Positions 1 through 6,236 of a stretch of 9,535 nucleotides of DNA are shown here, piece after piece (position 1 is the stretch's first letter; each line of letters opens with the position of its first letter). Position numbers and translations under genes: made by a program. The notes beneath the pieces were generated by a model. The model searched no databases. It was not told the DNA's origin and was given only the letters and a program-made list of their open reading frames with translations. Source of the DNA: CAYYGL01 sp964471235 (GTDB lineage Bacteria > Calditrichota > Calditrichia > RBG-13-44-9 > J075); assembly GCA_964471235.1 (NCBI GenBank), contig CAYYGL010000185.1, positions 1-9,535 of the forward strand, in the 5' to 3' direction.

Positions 1-358
1 TTGTGTGTTTATAAATCATTAGAAAACAATAACTTCTGAGTTTCGTGAAACCCTAAAGAGGAGAAGGATAATAGGAAGAGAAAAGCTTCCGGTTAACCGG
101 ATTTTTATGAAATACCGATGAAGTCTGTTATATCTCAAAGATGTCATTGTTTAAATCTCCGCATAGATCCATTAAGACAAACACGAACCGCAGCAACATC
201 TTTGACAAATGTTATTGACAAAACCGAATCTATTCAAGACTTTATTTTTTCAACGGTGCTTTCAAAGAAGTCTGCTTTTCGGCGATTTCTCTTTCATTAG
301 AGCTTTACCCGTTTTAAATTAATTAATAAATATCACGTGTGAGAATTAATCGTAAACA
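1..358. other. AT-rich intergenic region, no convincing gene
   Basis: No reading frame here looks like a real protein. A 60-codon ATG frame at 118-300 (+) lacks a ribosome binding site and any recognisable motif. The reverse strand is broken by stops. The only structure seen is a 14-bp perfect palindrome followed by five T residues near position 100. The 60 bases before the gene at 359 are very AT-rich and could hold its promoter, but no clear -35/-10 pair was found. Confidence 0.6.
88..106 (+). terminator. Possible short rho-independent terminator
   Basis: TCCGGTTAACCGGA (88-101) is a perfect palindrome that can fold as a 5-bp stem with a TTAA loop, and it is followed directly by TTTTT (102-106). 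It could end a gene lying to the left of the window. The stem is short, so a protein-binding palindrome is an alternative. Confidence 0.35.
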
Positions 359-676
359 ATGAAACGGTTATTGGAGATATTGTTTGAAATAGAGACTCCT
401 TTAAACACAAAAATCAGAACCACGCGGAAATATTGGAATTATTTGATAACCATTAAACACCCGGTTATGAGGGGAAAAGAAAAAATAGTAGCGAGTATCT
501 TAAAAGACCCGGACGAAGTACGGAAAAGCAAAATTGATGAGAATGTGTATCTCTATTACAAAACGGTTGACAGAATGTATTGCGCAGTTGCAAAACACGA
601 AAACGAAACAGGCTTTTTGATAACAACATATCCGGTTGATAAGTTAAAGGAAGGGGAAATCGTATGGAAAAAATAA
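359..676 (+). CDS. Putative BECR/RelE-like nuclease (PBECR-type), toxin candidate
   Basis: This is a small, basic 105-residue protein. It resembles a family of about 100 residues whose members are often found beside DUF2283 genes. The family pattern is visible as an aromatic segment and KHP (W26 to P35), a DEVRKSK segment (residues 52-58), YLYY (64-67), K79 and a C-terminal TTYPVDKLKEGE block (89-100). The order of conserved His, Arg, Tyr and Thr residues fits BECR-fold ribonucleases (barnase-EndoU-ColicinE5/D-RelE), but the fold assignment comes from memory of the family. Function is inferred: RNA cleavage, possibly as a toxin. There is a stop codon two codons upstream, so ATG at 359 is the first possible start; no strong Shine-Dalgarno is seen. 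The 3' end overlaps the next gene by 13 bases. Annotation pipelines may label it DUF4258-like or hypothetical. Confidence 0.7.
   Translation: MKRLLEILFEIETPLNTKIRTTRKYWNYLITIKHPVMRGKEKIVASILKDPDEVRKSKIDENVYLYYKTVDRMYCAVAKHENETGFLITTYPVDKLKEGEIVWKK
647..656 (+). promoter_or_regulatory. Ribosome binding site of the DUF2283 gene
   Basis: AAGGAAGGGG lies 7 bases before ATG 664, inside the end of the upstream gene. It is much stronger than anything before the first gene of the pair, so the second (putative antitoxin) product could be translated more efficiently than the first. Confidence 0.6.
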
Positions 677-876
677 AGCTCTTCTTTCATAAAGAAACCG
701 ATTCATTGGATATCTGGTTTGACGACCCGGAAAAAGAGGCATCCTGTGATGAGATAGGGGAAGGCATTATTTTGAAAAAGAATAGCGAGGGAAACGTTAT
801 TGGGATCGAGAAGCTTTATGTCAGCAAAACACTGGGAATTACCGCACCAATTCCGGTTGAAATTTTAATGGCGTAA
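664..876 (+). CDS. DUF2283 family protein, putative antitoxin partner
   Basis: This 70-residue protein matches DUF2283. It has an opening strand followed by an acidic ETDSLDIWF segment (residues 11-19), then DEIGEGIILKKNSEGNVIGIE (29-49), where the GxVIGIE turn is the family hallmark, and a short variable tail. Length is normal for the family (about 60-75 residues). The family has no firmly established biochemical role that I know of. Repeated pairing with small BECR-like or DUF4258-like proteins suggests it neutralises or partners them. Its start lies 13 bases inside the upstream gene with a good ribosome binding site, which implies translational coupling in a two-gene operon. The order would be toxin first, antitoxin second, as in higBA-like systems. 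Function is inferred from context only. Confidence 0.8.
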   Translation: MEKIKLFFHKETDSLDIWFDDPEKEASCDEIGEGIILKKNSEGNVIGIEKLYVSKTLGITAPIPVEILMA

Positions 877-911
877 AATCGAGGTTTTACTCTCGGGGTG
901 TGATTCATTCC

Positions 912-2039
912 TCACAAATCCGTCTCGTAAATCCGATAGGTTTTATACACCTTTCCCCCCAGCATTCGGGCGGGTTTGTTCATCAACTCATTGTCCTCCA
1001 GTATCCAGGACATCTCCCCGGTCGTGTATCCTTTTTTCAATCCCCGGCGAATAATCTCAATATAAAACAACGCTCCCAACCCCAGCGGTTGGTATTTCTG
1101 CTTAATCCCCAGGGTGAGGATGCGCAACGTTTTGATTTTGTTTTTATACCACAAGAATTTAAAAATTCCGAAAGGTAGCAGCCGCCCGTTGGGAATGCGT
1201 TTAAATACCTCATTATAATTGGGCAGCGCCAGTAAAAAGCCCACCGCTTCCCCTTGATATTCACCGATTAACACCACATCAGGATCAATGATTTGTTTAA
1301 AATCGTTGGCAATGAAATCAAATTCATCCGGTGTCAGGGGCACAAATCCCCAGTTCTTAGACCAGGCATCGTTGTAAATATCCCGCACCAGTTCCAGCTC
1401 CCGCTCAAAGTGCTTCATATCCACCGTGCGAATTTTTACAGGGAATTTTTTATGGAGCATGTCGTACACCCGCTGCAGTTTGGGTGTTATTACCACTGTT
1501 TCTTCATCTAAGTAATAGGCATATAAGTCTTTGGCTTTGCGATACCCCAGCGACTCCATCAAGTCGATGTAATATGGCGGATTGTGGGTCATCATAAAAA
1601 AGGGCGGGGTATCAAATCCGTCGATCAAAAATCCCACTTCGTCATTGGTGCTGGGGTTCATGGGACCCATCATTCGGTCGCATCCCTGTTTGCGCAGCCA
1701 ATCCTTAGCGGTGTTCAGCAGCGCCTCCCACACGGTGCGGTCATTGACCGCTTCCAAAAATCCGAAGAAGCCGGTTTTGTCGTTGTGATATTGATTGTGC
1801 TGTTTGTTGAGGATGGCGGCAATTCTGCCCACAATTTCGCCATTGCGATATGCCAGGTAAAATTCGGTGGGATTATCGCGGAAAAACGGGTTTTTGGTTT
1901 TGTCGAGAAATTTCTTGCGATCCATTAACAACGGCGGCACCCAGTTGGGGTCATTCCGGTAAATTTTCCAGGGGAATTTGATAAACTGCATTATCTCTTT
2001 TGGGGAATGAATGGAACGAATTTCAATATCCGAATTCAC
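912..2039 (-). CDS. GNAT-fold acyltransferase, bacterial ceramide synthase-like (YghO/bCerS family)
   Basis: The product is about 375 residues, close to E. coli YghO and Caulobacter bacterial ceramide synthase (bCerS), which is related to it. The N-terminal half has the family blocks FPWKIYRNDPNWVPPL (about residues 22-37 from the GTG start) and GPMNPSTNDEVG (125-136). The C-terminal GNAT core has LGIKQKYQPLGLGALF (310-325), the acyl-CoA pyrophosphate-binding region, and GEMSWILEDN (341-350). Expected role: N-acylation of a sphingoid base such as 3-ketosphinganine using an acyl thioester. This follows from the family and from lying just downstream of a serine palmitoyltransferase gene on the same strand. 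A TTG at 2081 gives a longer frame, but GGAGGAG six bases before GTG 2039 favours the start used here. A plain GNAT N-acetyltransferase on another substrate remains possible. Confidence 0.75.
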   Translation of the reverse strand: MNSDIEIRSIHSPKEIMQFIKFPWKIYRNDPNWVPPLLMDRKKFLDKTKNPFFRDNPTEFYLAYRNGEIVGRIAAILNKQHNQYHNDKTGFFGFLEAVNDRTVWEALLNTAKDWLRKQGCDRMMGPMNPSTNDEVGFLIDGFDTPPFFMMTHNPPYYIDLMESLGYRKAKDLYAYYLDEETVVITPKLQRVYDMLHKKFPVKIRTVDMKHFERELELVRDIYNDAWSKNWGFVPLTPDEFDFIANDFKQIIDPDVVLIGEYQGEAVGFLLALPNYNEVFKRIPNGRLLPFGIFKFLWYKNKIKTLRILTLGIKQKYQPLGLGALFYIEIIRRGLKKGYTTGEMSWILEDNELMNKPARMLGGKVYKTYRIYETDL

Positions 2040-2045
2040 GGTGAT

Positions 2046-2052
2046 CTCCTCC
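2046..2052 (-). promoter_or_regulatory. Ribosome binding site deciding the GTG start of the acyltransferase
   Basis: On the minus strand GGAGGAG is followed by six bases (ATCACC) and GTG at 2039. The alternative TTG at 2081 has no comparable site. The residues it would add (MFKLHISMPAEEIT) do not resemble the family N-terminus, which normally opens near IEIRSI. Confidence 0.65.
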
Positions 2053-2097
2053 GCAGGCATTGATATATGTAACTTGAACAATTCATAAAGGGCGGAA

Positions 2098-2236
2098 GTA
2101 CCAGGGGGTTAGACTGTTAGACTGTAGGCTGTTAGATACCTACAGCCTAAACTCCTATGGCGGAGCCACTTCCAAAGGAACGACTACGTCGCGTTTCGCG
2201 GCAGCCTATCCACCTTTTTTCCGGTGTTCCTGGTAC
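2098..2236. repeat. 139-bp structured intergenic element bounded by 8-bp inverted repeats
   Basis: GTACCAGG at 2098-2105 is the exact reverse complement of CCTGGTAC at 2229-2236. Between them lie a tandem 8-bp repeat TTAGACTG (2109-2116 and 2117-2124), an 8-bp stem TAGGCTGT/ACAGCCTA (2125-2132 and 2142-2149), and small hairpins GGC-gga-GCC (2159-2167), TCC-aaa-GGA (2171-2179), CGCG-ttt-CGCG (2190-2200) and CACC/GGTG (2211-2226). It fills most of the gap between the two sphingolipid genes and contains no credible coding frame. A miniature transposable element or REP-like dispersed repeat would look like this. No target-site duplication is evident. Copies elsewhere in the genome cannot be checked here. 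Confidence 0.5.
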
Positions 2237-2259
2237 CTCTCTGTGGTGAATAATTCAAA

Positions 2260-3456
2260 TTAGATAACCCCCAGTTGCTTTCCGACTTTTTTGAAAGTAT
2301 CCAGCACGATGTTCAGGTCGTCATCCGTATGGGTTGCCATAAAACTGGTTCGCAGCAGGGTGCGGTCCGGGGGAACTGCCGGGCTGACCACCGCATTGGT
2401 GTAAATCCCGGCCTCAAACAACGCTTTCCAGAAAGCAAAGGTCTTGTCCATGTTTCGCACCAGAATGGGAATAATCGGGGTTTCCGATTCCCCGGTATCG
2501 AATCCCAAATCGTTAAACGCATGGCGCATTTTTTTTCCGATATCCTGCAAATGGGTGACAATTTCCGGCTCGGTTTCGATGATTTCCAGGGACTTCAACA
2601 CCGCGGCAATATTTGCCGGGGGAATCGCCGCACTGAAAATCAGGGGGCGGGAATGGTGCTTAATGTAATCGATTACCTCTTTGGTACCGGCAATAAACCC
2701 GCCTAAGGAAGCAAATGATTTGCTGAAGGTGCACATCACCAGGTCGACTTCATCGAACAACTGATAATGCTCCATCGTGCCCCGCCCGGTTTTCCCCACC
2801 ACTCCCAAACCATGGGCATCATCCAAATACAGGCGCGCCCGATGTTTTTTGCAAATTTCAATCATTTGTGGCAGGCGAACAATGTCGCCTTCCATACTAA
2901 AAACACCATCCGTGATGACCATCTTCGGAAGTTCGGGATTCAGCCTTGCCAGGGTTTTATCCAGGTCTTCCATGTCGTTGTGTTTAAAGCGCCGGATTTT
3001 CACTCCCATATTTAGCCCGGAACCCAGGAAAATCCCGTCGAAAATGCTGGCATGATTTGTCTTGTCAGTTATTATGATTGTTTTTTTATCCATTAAAGTA
3101 GAGATAGAACCCAGGTTGGTTTGATAACCGGTGCTGAAGACCAGGGCGCGTTCTTTTCGCACAAATGTTGCCAGCTTTTCTTCCAACTCTTCATGCAACT
3201 CCAGGGTACCGTTGAGAAATCGGGAACCGGAACAACTGGTACCGAATTTCTCAATTGCTTTGATGGCAGCTTCCTGTACCCGGGGGTCCTGGGTCAAACC
3301 GAGGTAATTGTTGGAACCGATCATGATGACATCTCTGCCATCCATCACCACATGAGGACCATGATTTTCGGCAATGGGAAAGAAGTAAGGATACAGTCCC
3401 CTTTCCTTGTAATCCTCAGCAGCTTTAAAATCCCGGCACTTGTCAAATACATCCAC
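2260..3456 (-). CDS. spt: Serine palmitoyltransferase (alpha-oxoamine synthase family)
   Basis: The product is 398 residues, the usual length for soluble bacterial SPT. It is a PLP fold-type I enzyme that condenses L-serine with a long-chain acyl thioester to 3-ketosphinganine, the first step of sphingolipid synthesis. Visible features are GSNNYLGL (47-54), TSCSGSRFLNGTLELHEELE (73-92), H135 that stacks on PLP (TNHAS), DGVFSMEGD (183-191), DDAHG (212-216), the PLP lysine K246 in TFSKSFASLGG, and the C-terminal SPAVPPDRTLLRTS block (358-371). ETPIIPI (325-331) and SPAVPP resemble Bacteroidetes-type SPTs more than 8-amino-7-oxononanoate synthase (BioF) or 2-amino-3-ketobutyrate ligase (Kbl), the main alternatives. 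The downstream ceramide-synthase-like gene supports SPT. The start is GTG 3456, with GGAGG ten bases upstream. The gene is divergent from the M28 gene. Confidence 0.87.
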   Translation of the reverse strand: MDVFDKCRDFKAAEDYKERGLYPYFFPIAENHGPHVVMDGRDVIMIGSNNYLGLTQDPRVQEAAIKAIEKFGTSCSGSRFLNGTLELHEELEEKLATFVRKERALVFSTGYQTNLGSISTLMDKKTIIITDKTNHASIFDGIFLGSGLNMGVKIRRFKHNDMEDLDKTLARLNPELPKMVITDGVFSMEGDIVRLPQMIEICKKHRARLYLDDAHGLGVVGKTGRGTMEHYQLFDEVDLVMCTFSKSFASLGGFIAGTKEVIDYIKHHSRPLIFSAAIPPANIAAVLKSLEIIETEPEIVTHLQDIGKKMRHAFNDLGFDTGESETPIIPILVRNMDKTFAFWKALFEAGIYTNAVVSPAVPPDRTLLRTSFMATHTDDDLNIVLDTFKKVGKQLGVI

Positions 3457-3492
3457 GTTTCCATTTCCTCCATCATTATCAAAAATTTGGTA

Positions 3493-3521
3493 AAGTTACT
3501 AAAAAGAAATCGTTTTATCAA
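3493..3521 (-). promoter_or_regulatory. Weak candidate promoter for the SPT gene
   Basis: On the minus strand TTGATA (3521-3516, five of six matches to the sigma-70 -35 box) is followed after 17 bases by TAACTT (3498-3493, a poor -10). The leader would be about 30 bases. The -10 match is weak and the region is AT-rich, so chance is a real possibility. Confidence 0.25.
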
Positions 3522-3630
3522 AAATAAAATTTCAAACCCGGGACTCATCTGGCTGCCGAATATCCCAAGGGAAGAAATAGCGGCAAAAAGTCGGGAGGCA
3601 GGGGGGAATTCGGTTCCACTTAATGAATCT

Positions 3631-3647
3631 GTGATAAAATTTTACAC
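3631..3647. promoter_or_regulatory. Operator-like imperfect palindrome between divergent genes
   Basis: GTGATAAAATTTTACAC has a perfect 10-bp palindromic core (TAAAATTTTA) with GTG and CAC at its ends, offset by one base pair mismatch on each side. Its size and place between two divergent genes fit a binding site for a dimeric regulator. AT-rich sequence produces such dyads by chance, so this is only a candidate. Confidence 0.2.
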
Positions 3648-3772
3648 TCCCGGAGTTCGGCGTATCACATTTTTCCGCTCCGTAAAATTAATGCTCCCGT
3701 TTCGTTTAAGTATGGGATTTGTGATTCGATAAGAATAAGAGGGAGAAGTATAAGAAGCACGATCTAAAAAAG

Positions 3773-3777
3773 AGGTG
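3773..3777 (+). promoter_or_regulatory. Ribosome binding site of the M28 gene
   Basis: AGGTG (3773-3777) sits only 2 bases before ATG 3780 but 8 bases before a second in-frame ATG at 3786. The spacing favours 3786 as the true start, which would shorten the protein by two residues. Confidence 0.55.
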
Positions 3778-3779
3778 AG

Positions 3780-4823
3780 ATGGCTATGCGGTTTTTACTA
3801 AATCTTATCTGGTTTCCATTGGTGTTTATCAGCAAGATTGTCCGTATCGCATTTGCCTTTTTTTGCGTGCTGCTTCTCCTGGGAGGTTATGTAACCCTGC
3901 GAATGCCGGGGAGCAGTTATACCGGTCCCCTCCCTCCATTGACACGTCATGAACGAGAAATCCAAAAAAATTTACGATATGATGTAAAAGTACTGGCGGG
4001 GAAAATCGGACAGCGGAATCTGCGCCATTATGCCAATTTGCAGGATGCCGCTGCGTATATTGAACATGAGTTGAAAGCTGCCGGTTATGAAGTAGAATTT
4101 CAAAAATTTTCGGTTAAGGGAAAAGAATGTGCCAACATTATTGCCGAGGTGCCGGGCGCTAAATTTTATCGAGAGATTGTGATTGCGAGCGGTCATTATG
4201 ATACCATGGAAGGTACTCTTGGGGCGGATGATAATGCTTCCGGTGTTGCCGGGCTGCTCTCTCTGGCGCGTTACTTCTCCGATAAAAAGATTTCCCGTAC
4301 CCTCCGATTTGTCTTTTTTGTCAATTCCGAACCGCCTTATTTCCAAACCCCGCAAATGGGCAGCCTGGTTTATGCAAAACACTGTGCCCGTAAGAATGAA
4401 AATATTGTGGCAGTGTTGAATCTTCACTCCATCGGGTATTACTCCCGGGAAAAAGGCAGTCAGAAATTTCCCATACCGTTAAAGTGGTTTTACCCCCAAA
4501 CCGGCAATTTTGTGAACTTTGTCGGCAACACCGCCTCGATAGGCCTGGTCAAAGAGGTGGTGGGACTATTTCGCGAGAATGCCAAATTTCCCTCGGAGGG
4601 CATCACCTTTCCGGATACTTCCAGAGGAATCGGATTGTCCGACCAATGGGCATTCTGGCAATATAACTACCCGGCGCTGATGATTACCGACACCGCTCCC
4701 TATCGGAATCCTTATCATCACACCAGGAAAGACACCCCCTATCACCTGAACTATGACAACATGGCGCGGGTGGTTGCCGGATTGGAAGATGTGCTCGGGG
4801 AGATGGTGTTTGTTCGCCGGTGA
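3780..4823 (+). CDS. M28-family peptidase homologue, membrane-anchored, altered active site
   Basis: The product is 347 residues and matches the M28 (aminopeptidase/glutamate carboxypeptidase-like) fold. Residues 5-40 form an N-terminal hydrophobic anchor, after which the catalytic domain would lie outside the cytoplasmic membrane. M28 landmarks are SGHYDT (H139, D141), GADDNASG (D151, the bridging Asp), a VNSEPPYF block (181-188), LNLHSIGYYS (213-222), SDQWAFW (287-293) and YHHTRKDTP (H314). In active M28 enzymes the third block carries two adjacent Glu, a general base then a metal ligand. Here the first is Ser183 and only Glu184 remains. The next ligand position, normally Asp or Glu, is His216. 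The enzyme may therefore be inactive or use another mechanism. The true start may be the ATG at 3786. It stands alone on its strand, so the substrate is unknown. Confidence 0.8.
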   Translation: MAMRFLLNLIWFPLVFISKIVRIAFAFFCVLLLLGGYVTLRMPGSSYTGPLPPLTRHEREIQKNLRYDVKVLAGKIGQRNLRHYANLQDAAAYIEHELKAAGYEVEFQKFSVKGKECANIIAEVPGAKFYREIVIASGHYDTMEGTLGADDNASGVAGLLSLARYFSDKKISRTLRFVFFVNSEPPYFQTPQMGSLVYAKHCARKNENIVAVLNLHSIGYYSREKGSQKFPIPLKWFYPQTGNFVNFVGNTASIGLVKEVVGLFRENAKFPSEGITFPDTSRGIGLSDQWAFWQYNYPALMITDTAPYRNPYHHTRKDTPYHLNYDNMARVVAGLEDVLGEMVFVRR

Positions 4824-4848
4824 GAGAACTGTGTTGCTCTCTGGTTTT
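4822..4848 (+). terminator. Possible terminator after the M28 gene
   Basis: GAGAGAAC (4822-4829) can pair with GTT (4833-4835) and CTCTC (4837-4841) across a 3-base loop with one bulged G, followed by TTTT (4845-4848). It begins in the stop codon. The T-run is short and separated from the stem by three bases, so strength is uncertain. Confidence 0.4.
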
Positions 4849-4936
4849 ACCATACCATTGCACTGCCGCGGGGGAGAAAATGGACAATTTCATTGCGTAA
4901 GAAGTCATTAAAAAGAAATCCGTCCAGAACCTTTAT

Positions 4937-6097
4937 TCAAGACCCTCCAGACAATATCGATGCCAATACCTCTACTACCCGCTCCACCTCCCGGGGGGTA
5001 TTGTCTTTCCCAAAGCTGAAGCGGATGCTACTTTTTGCCTGTCGGGCAGGTATGCCCATGGCTCGCAGCACATGGGAGGGTTCGATGCTGCCGGAACTGC
5101 ATGCCGAACCGGTGGATACGGCAATTCCCGCCATATCCAGCCGCAGTAGCAGGGTCTCATTGTCAATGGCAGGAAAAGAAACATTCAGAATATTGTAAAG
5201 TCGTTGTTGGGGATGCCCGTTGATTTTCACGCCCGGGAAACGTGCTGTTAACCGGGATTGGAACTCGTCTCTCAGGGCACCCACTTTTTCACGGTGCTGC
5301 GACATCTCCCGGTGCATTAATCGGGCAGCCGCTCCCAATCCCACGATAGCCGGTACGTTCTCCGTGCCAGGGCGTCGTTTCCGTTCCTGGCTGCCACCAT
5401 AAGCCAGAGCGCGGTAATCAACGCCCCTCCGAACATACAGTATCCCGATCCCCTTGGGACCATATATCTTATGCCCGGAAACGGAAAGCATGTCCACCGG
5501 CAGGGATTGCATATCCAACGGTATCTTCCCGAAACTTTGCACGGCGTCGGTATGAAAATACACACCGGCTTCCCGGGCTATTTTCCCAATTTCCTTAAGC
5601 GGATTAATCGTTCCCACTTCATTGTTAGCGTGGATGATGCTAATCAGGATGGTTTCTTTTCGGATGGCTTGCTTGACCGCATCCGGGTCTACCTGCCCGT
5701 ATTGGTCAACATTGAGATAGGTGACCGAGAAACCCTGTTTTTCCAGAAACCGGCAGGTGTTCAACACCGCCGGGTGTTCTACCTGTGTGGTGATGATGTG
5801 ATCCCCCTTTTGCCGATTCTGAAATGCCACCCCCTGGATGGCAAGATTATCTGCCTCGGTGCCGCCGCTAACAAAATAAATCTCACTCTCCCGGGCATTC
5901 AAAATTTCGGCAATTGCAGCCCGTGCCTGCTCCACGGCTTCCCGGGCTGCCCGACCGGCATAGTGCAAACTGGAGGGATTCCCATAAATATCGGAAAAGC
6001 AGGGCAGCATCGCTTCGACTACCCGGGAATCCACCGGAGTAGTAGCGCTGTGATCCAGATAGATGTGTTGATTTTTTTTATCGAATGTGGATTGCAT
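4937..6097 (-). CDS. Cysteine desulfurase, NifS/IscS group I
   Basis: This 386-residue PLP enzyme converts L-cysteine to alanine and a protein persulfide, the sulfur source for Fe-S clusters and thio-modifications. Motifs in order are YLDHSATTP (13-21), GNPSSLH (39-45), SGGTEADNLAI (78-88), H108 (VEHPAV), HANNEVGT (156-163), D184 and Q187 (HTDAVQS), the PLP lysine K210 in SVSGHKIYGPKG, GGSQERKRRPGTEN (234-247), and the active-site Cys333 in GSACSSGSIEPSH. This long Cys loop marks group I enzymes rather than SufS. No iscU, iscR, nifU or mnmA gene lies in the window, so the recipient of the sulfur is not shown by context. ATG 6097 is used; no strong ribosome binding site precedes it. It lies 139 bases downstream of prfB on the same strand. 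Confidence 0.93.
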   Translation of the reverse strand: MQSTFDKKNQHIYLDHSATTPVDSRVVEAMLPCFSDIYGNPSSLHYAGRAAREAVEQARAAIAEILNARESEIYFVSGGTEADNLAIQGVAFQNRQKGDHIITTQVEHPAVLNTCRFLEKQGFSVTYLNVDQYGQVDPDAVKQAIRKETILISIIHANNEVGTINPLKEIGKIAREAGVYFHTDAVQSFGKIPLDMQSLPVDMLSVSGHKIYGPKGIGILYVRRGVDYRALAYGGSQERKRRPGTENVPAIVGLGAAARLMHREMSQHREKVGALRDEFQSRLTARFPGVKINGHPQQRLYNILNVSFPAIDNETLLLRLDMAGIAVSTGSACSSGSIEPSHVLRAMGIPARQAKSSIRFSFGKDNTPREVERVVEVLASILSGGS

Positions 6098-6200
6098 AAT
6101 GGCAAGACTTTTTGATGTGAACCCATCTTACAGATGGTTATTGCGACAGGGATTGTTCCTTAAACTTCCCGTTATCCTTACCCTGAAGATTTTTCTTTAT

Positions 6201-6228
6201 AACTTGCAACTTCTAACTTTAAACTTAG
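6201..6228. repeat. Four-unit 7-bp tandem repeat (AACTTNN)
   Basis: AACTT recurs at exactly 6201, 6208, 6215 and 6222, with two variable bases between units, in the gap between prfB and the cysteine desulfurase gene. Heptad repeats of this kind occur between genes in several bacterial groups. No function is evident. Confidence 0.55.
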
Positions 6229-6236
6229 TCATCCCT

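Larger units (their letters stand above)
3457..3779. other. Divergent intergenic region between SPT and M28 genes
   Basis: This 323-bp region separates two divergent genes and should hold both promoters. Seen in it are a weak minus-strand -35/-10 pair near 3493-3521, a near-symmetrical GTGATAAAATTTTACAC at 3631-3647, and the M28 ribosome binding site near 3773. A plus-strand reading frame continues through part of it from inside the SPT gene, but this is antisense shadow without recognisable protein features. Confidence 0.6.

Noticed and set aside
118..300. A 60-codon plus-strand frame beginning at ATG 118
   Set aside because: No ribosome binding site, no recognisable motif and a composition that looks like translated intergenic DNA.
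880..895. Possible terminator CGAG/CTCG between the convergent genes ending at 876 and 912
   Set aside because: Only a 4-bp stem with an 8-base loop and no T-run; too weak to call.
3121..3732. A 203-codon plus-strand frame
   Set aside because: It is mostly antisense to the strongly conserved SPT gene and has no recognisable protein features.
5471..6115. A 214-codon plus-strand frame
   Set aside because: It is antisense to the cysteine desulfurase, whose motifs are unmistakable; the long open frame reflects codon composition.
6197..6232. An 11-residue leader-peptide-like frame (MTKFKVRSCKL) on the minus strand, with GGAGG 8 bases before its ATG
   Set aside because: The GGAGG falls in the last codons of prfB and the frame is made largely of the heptad repeat, so coincidence is the simpler explanation.
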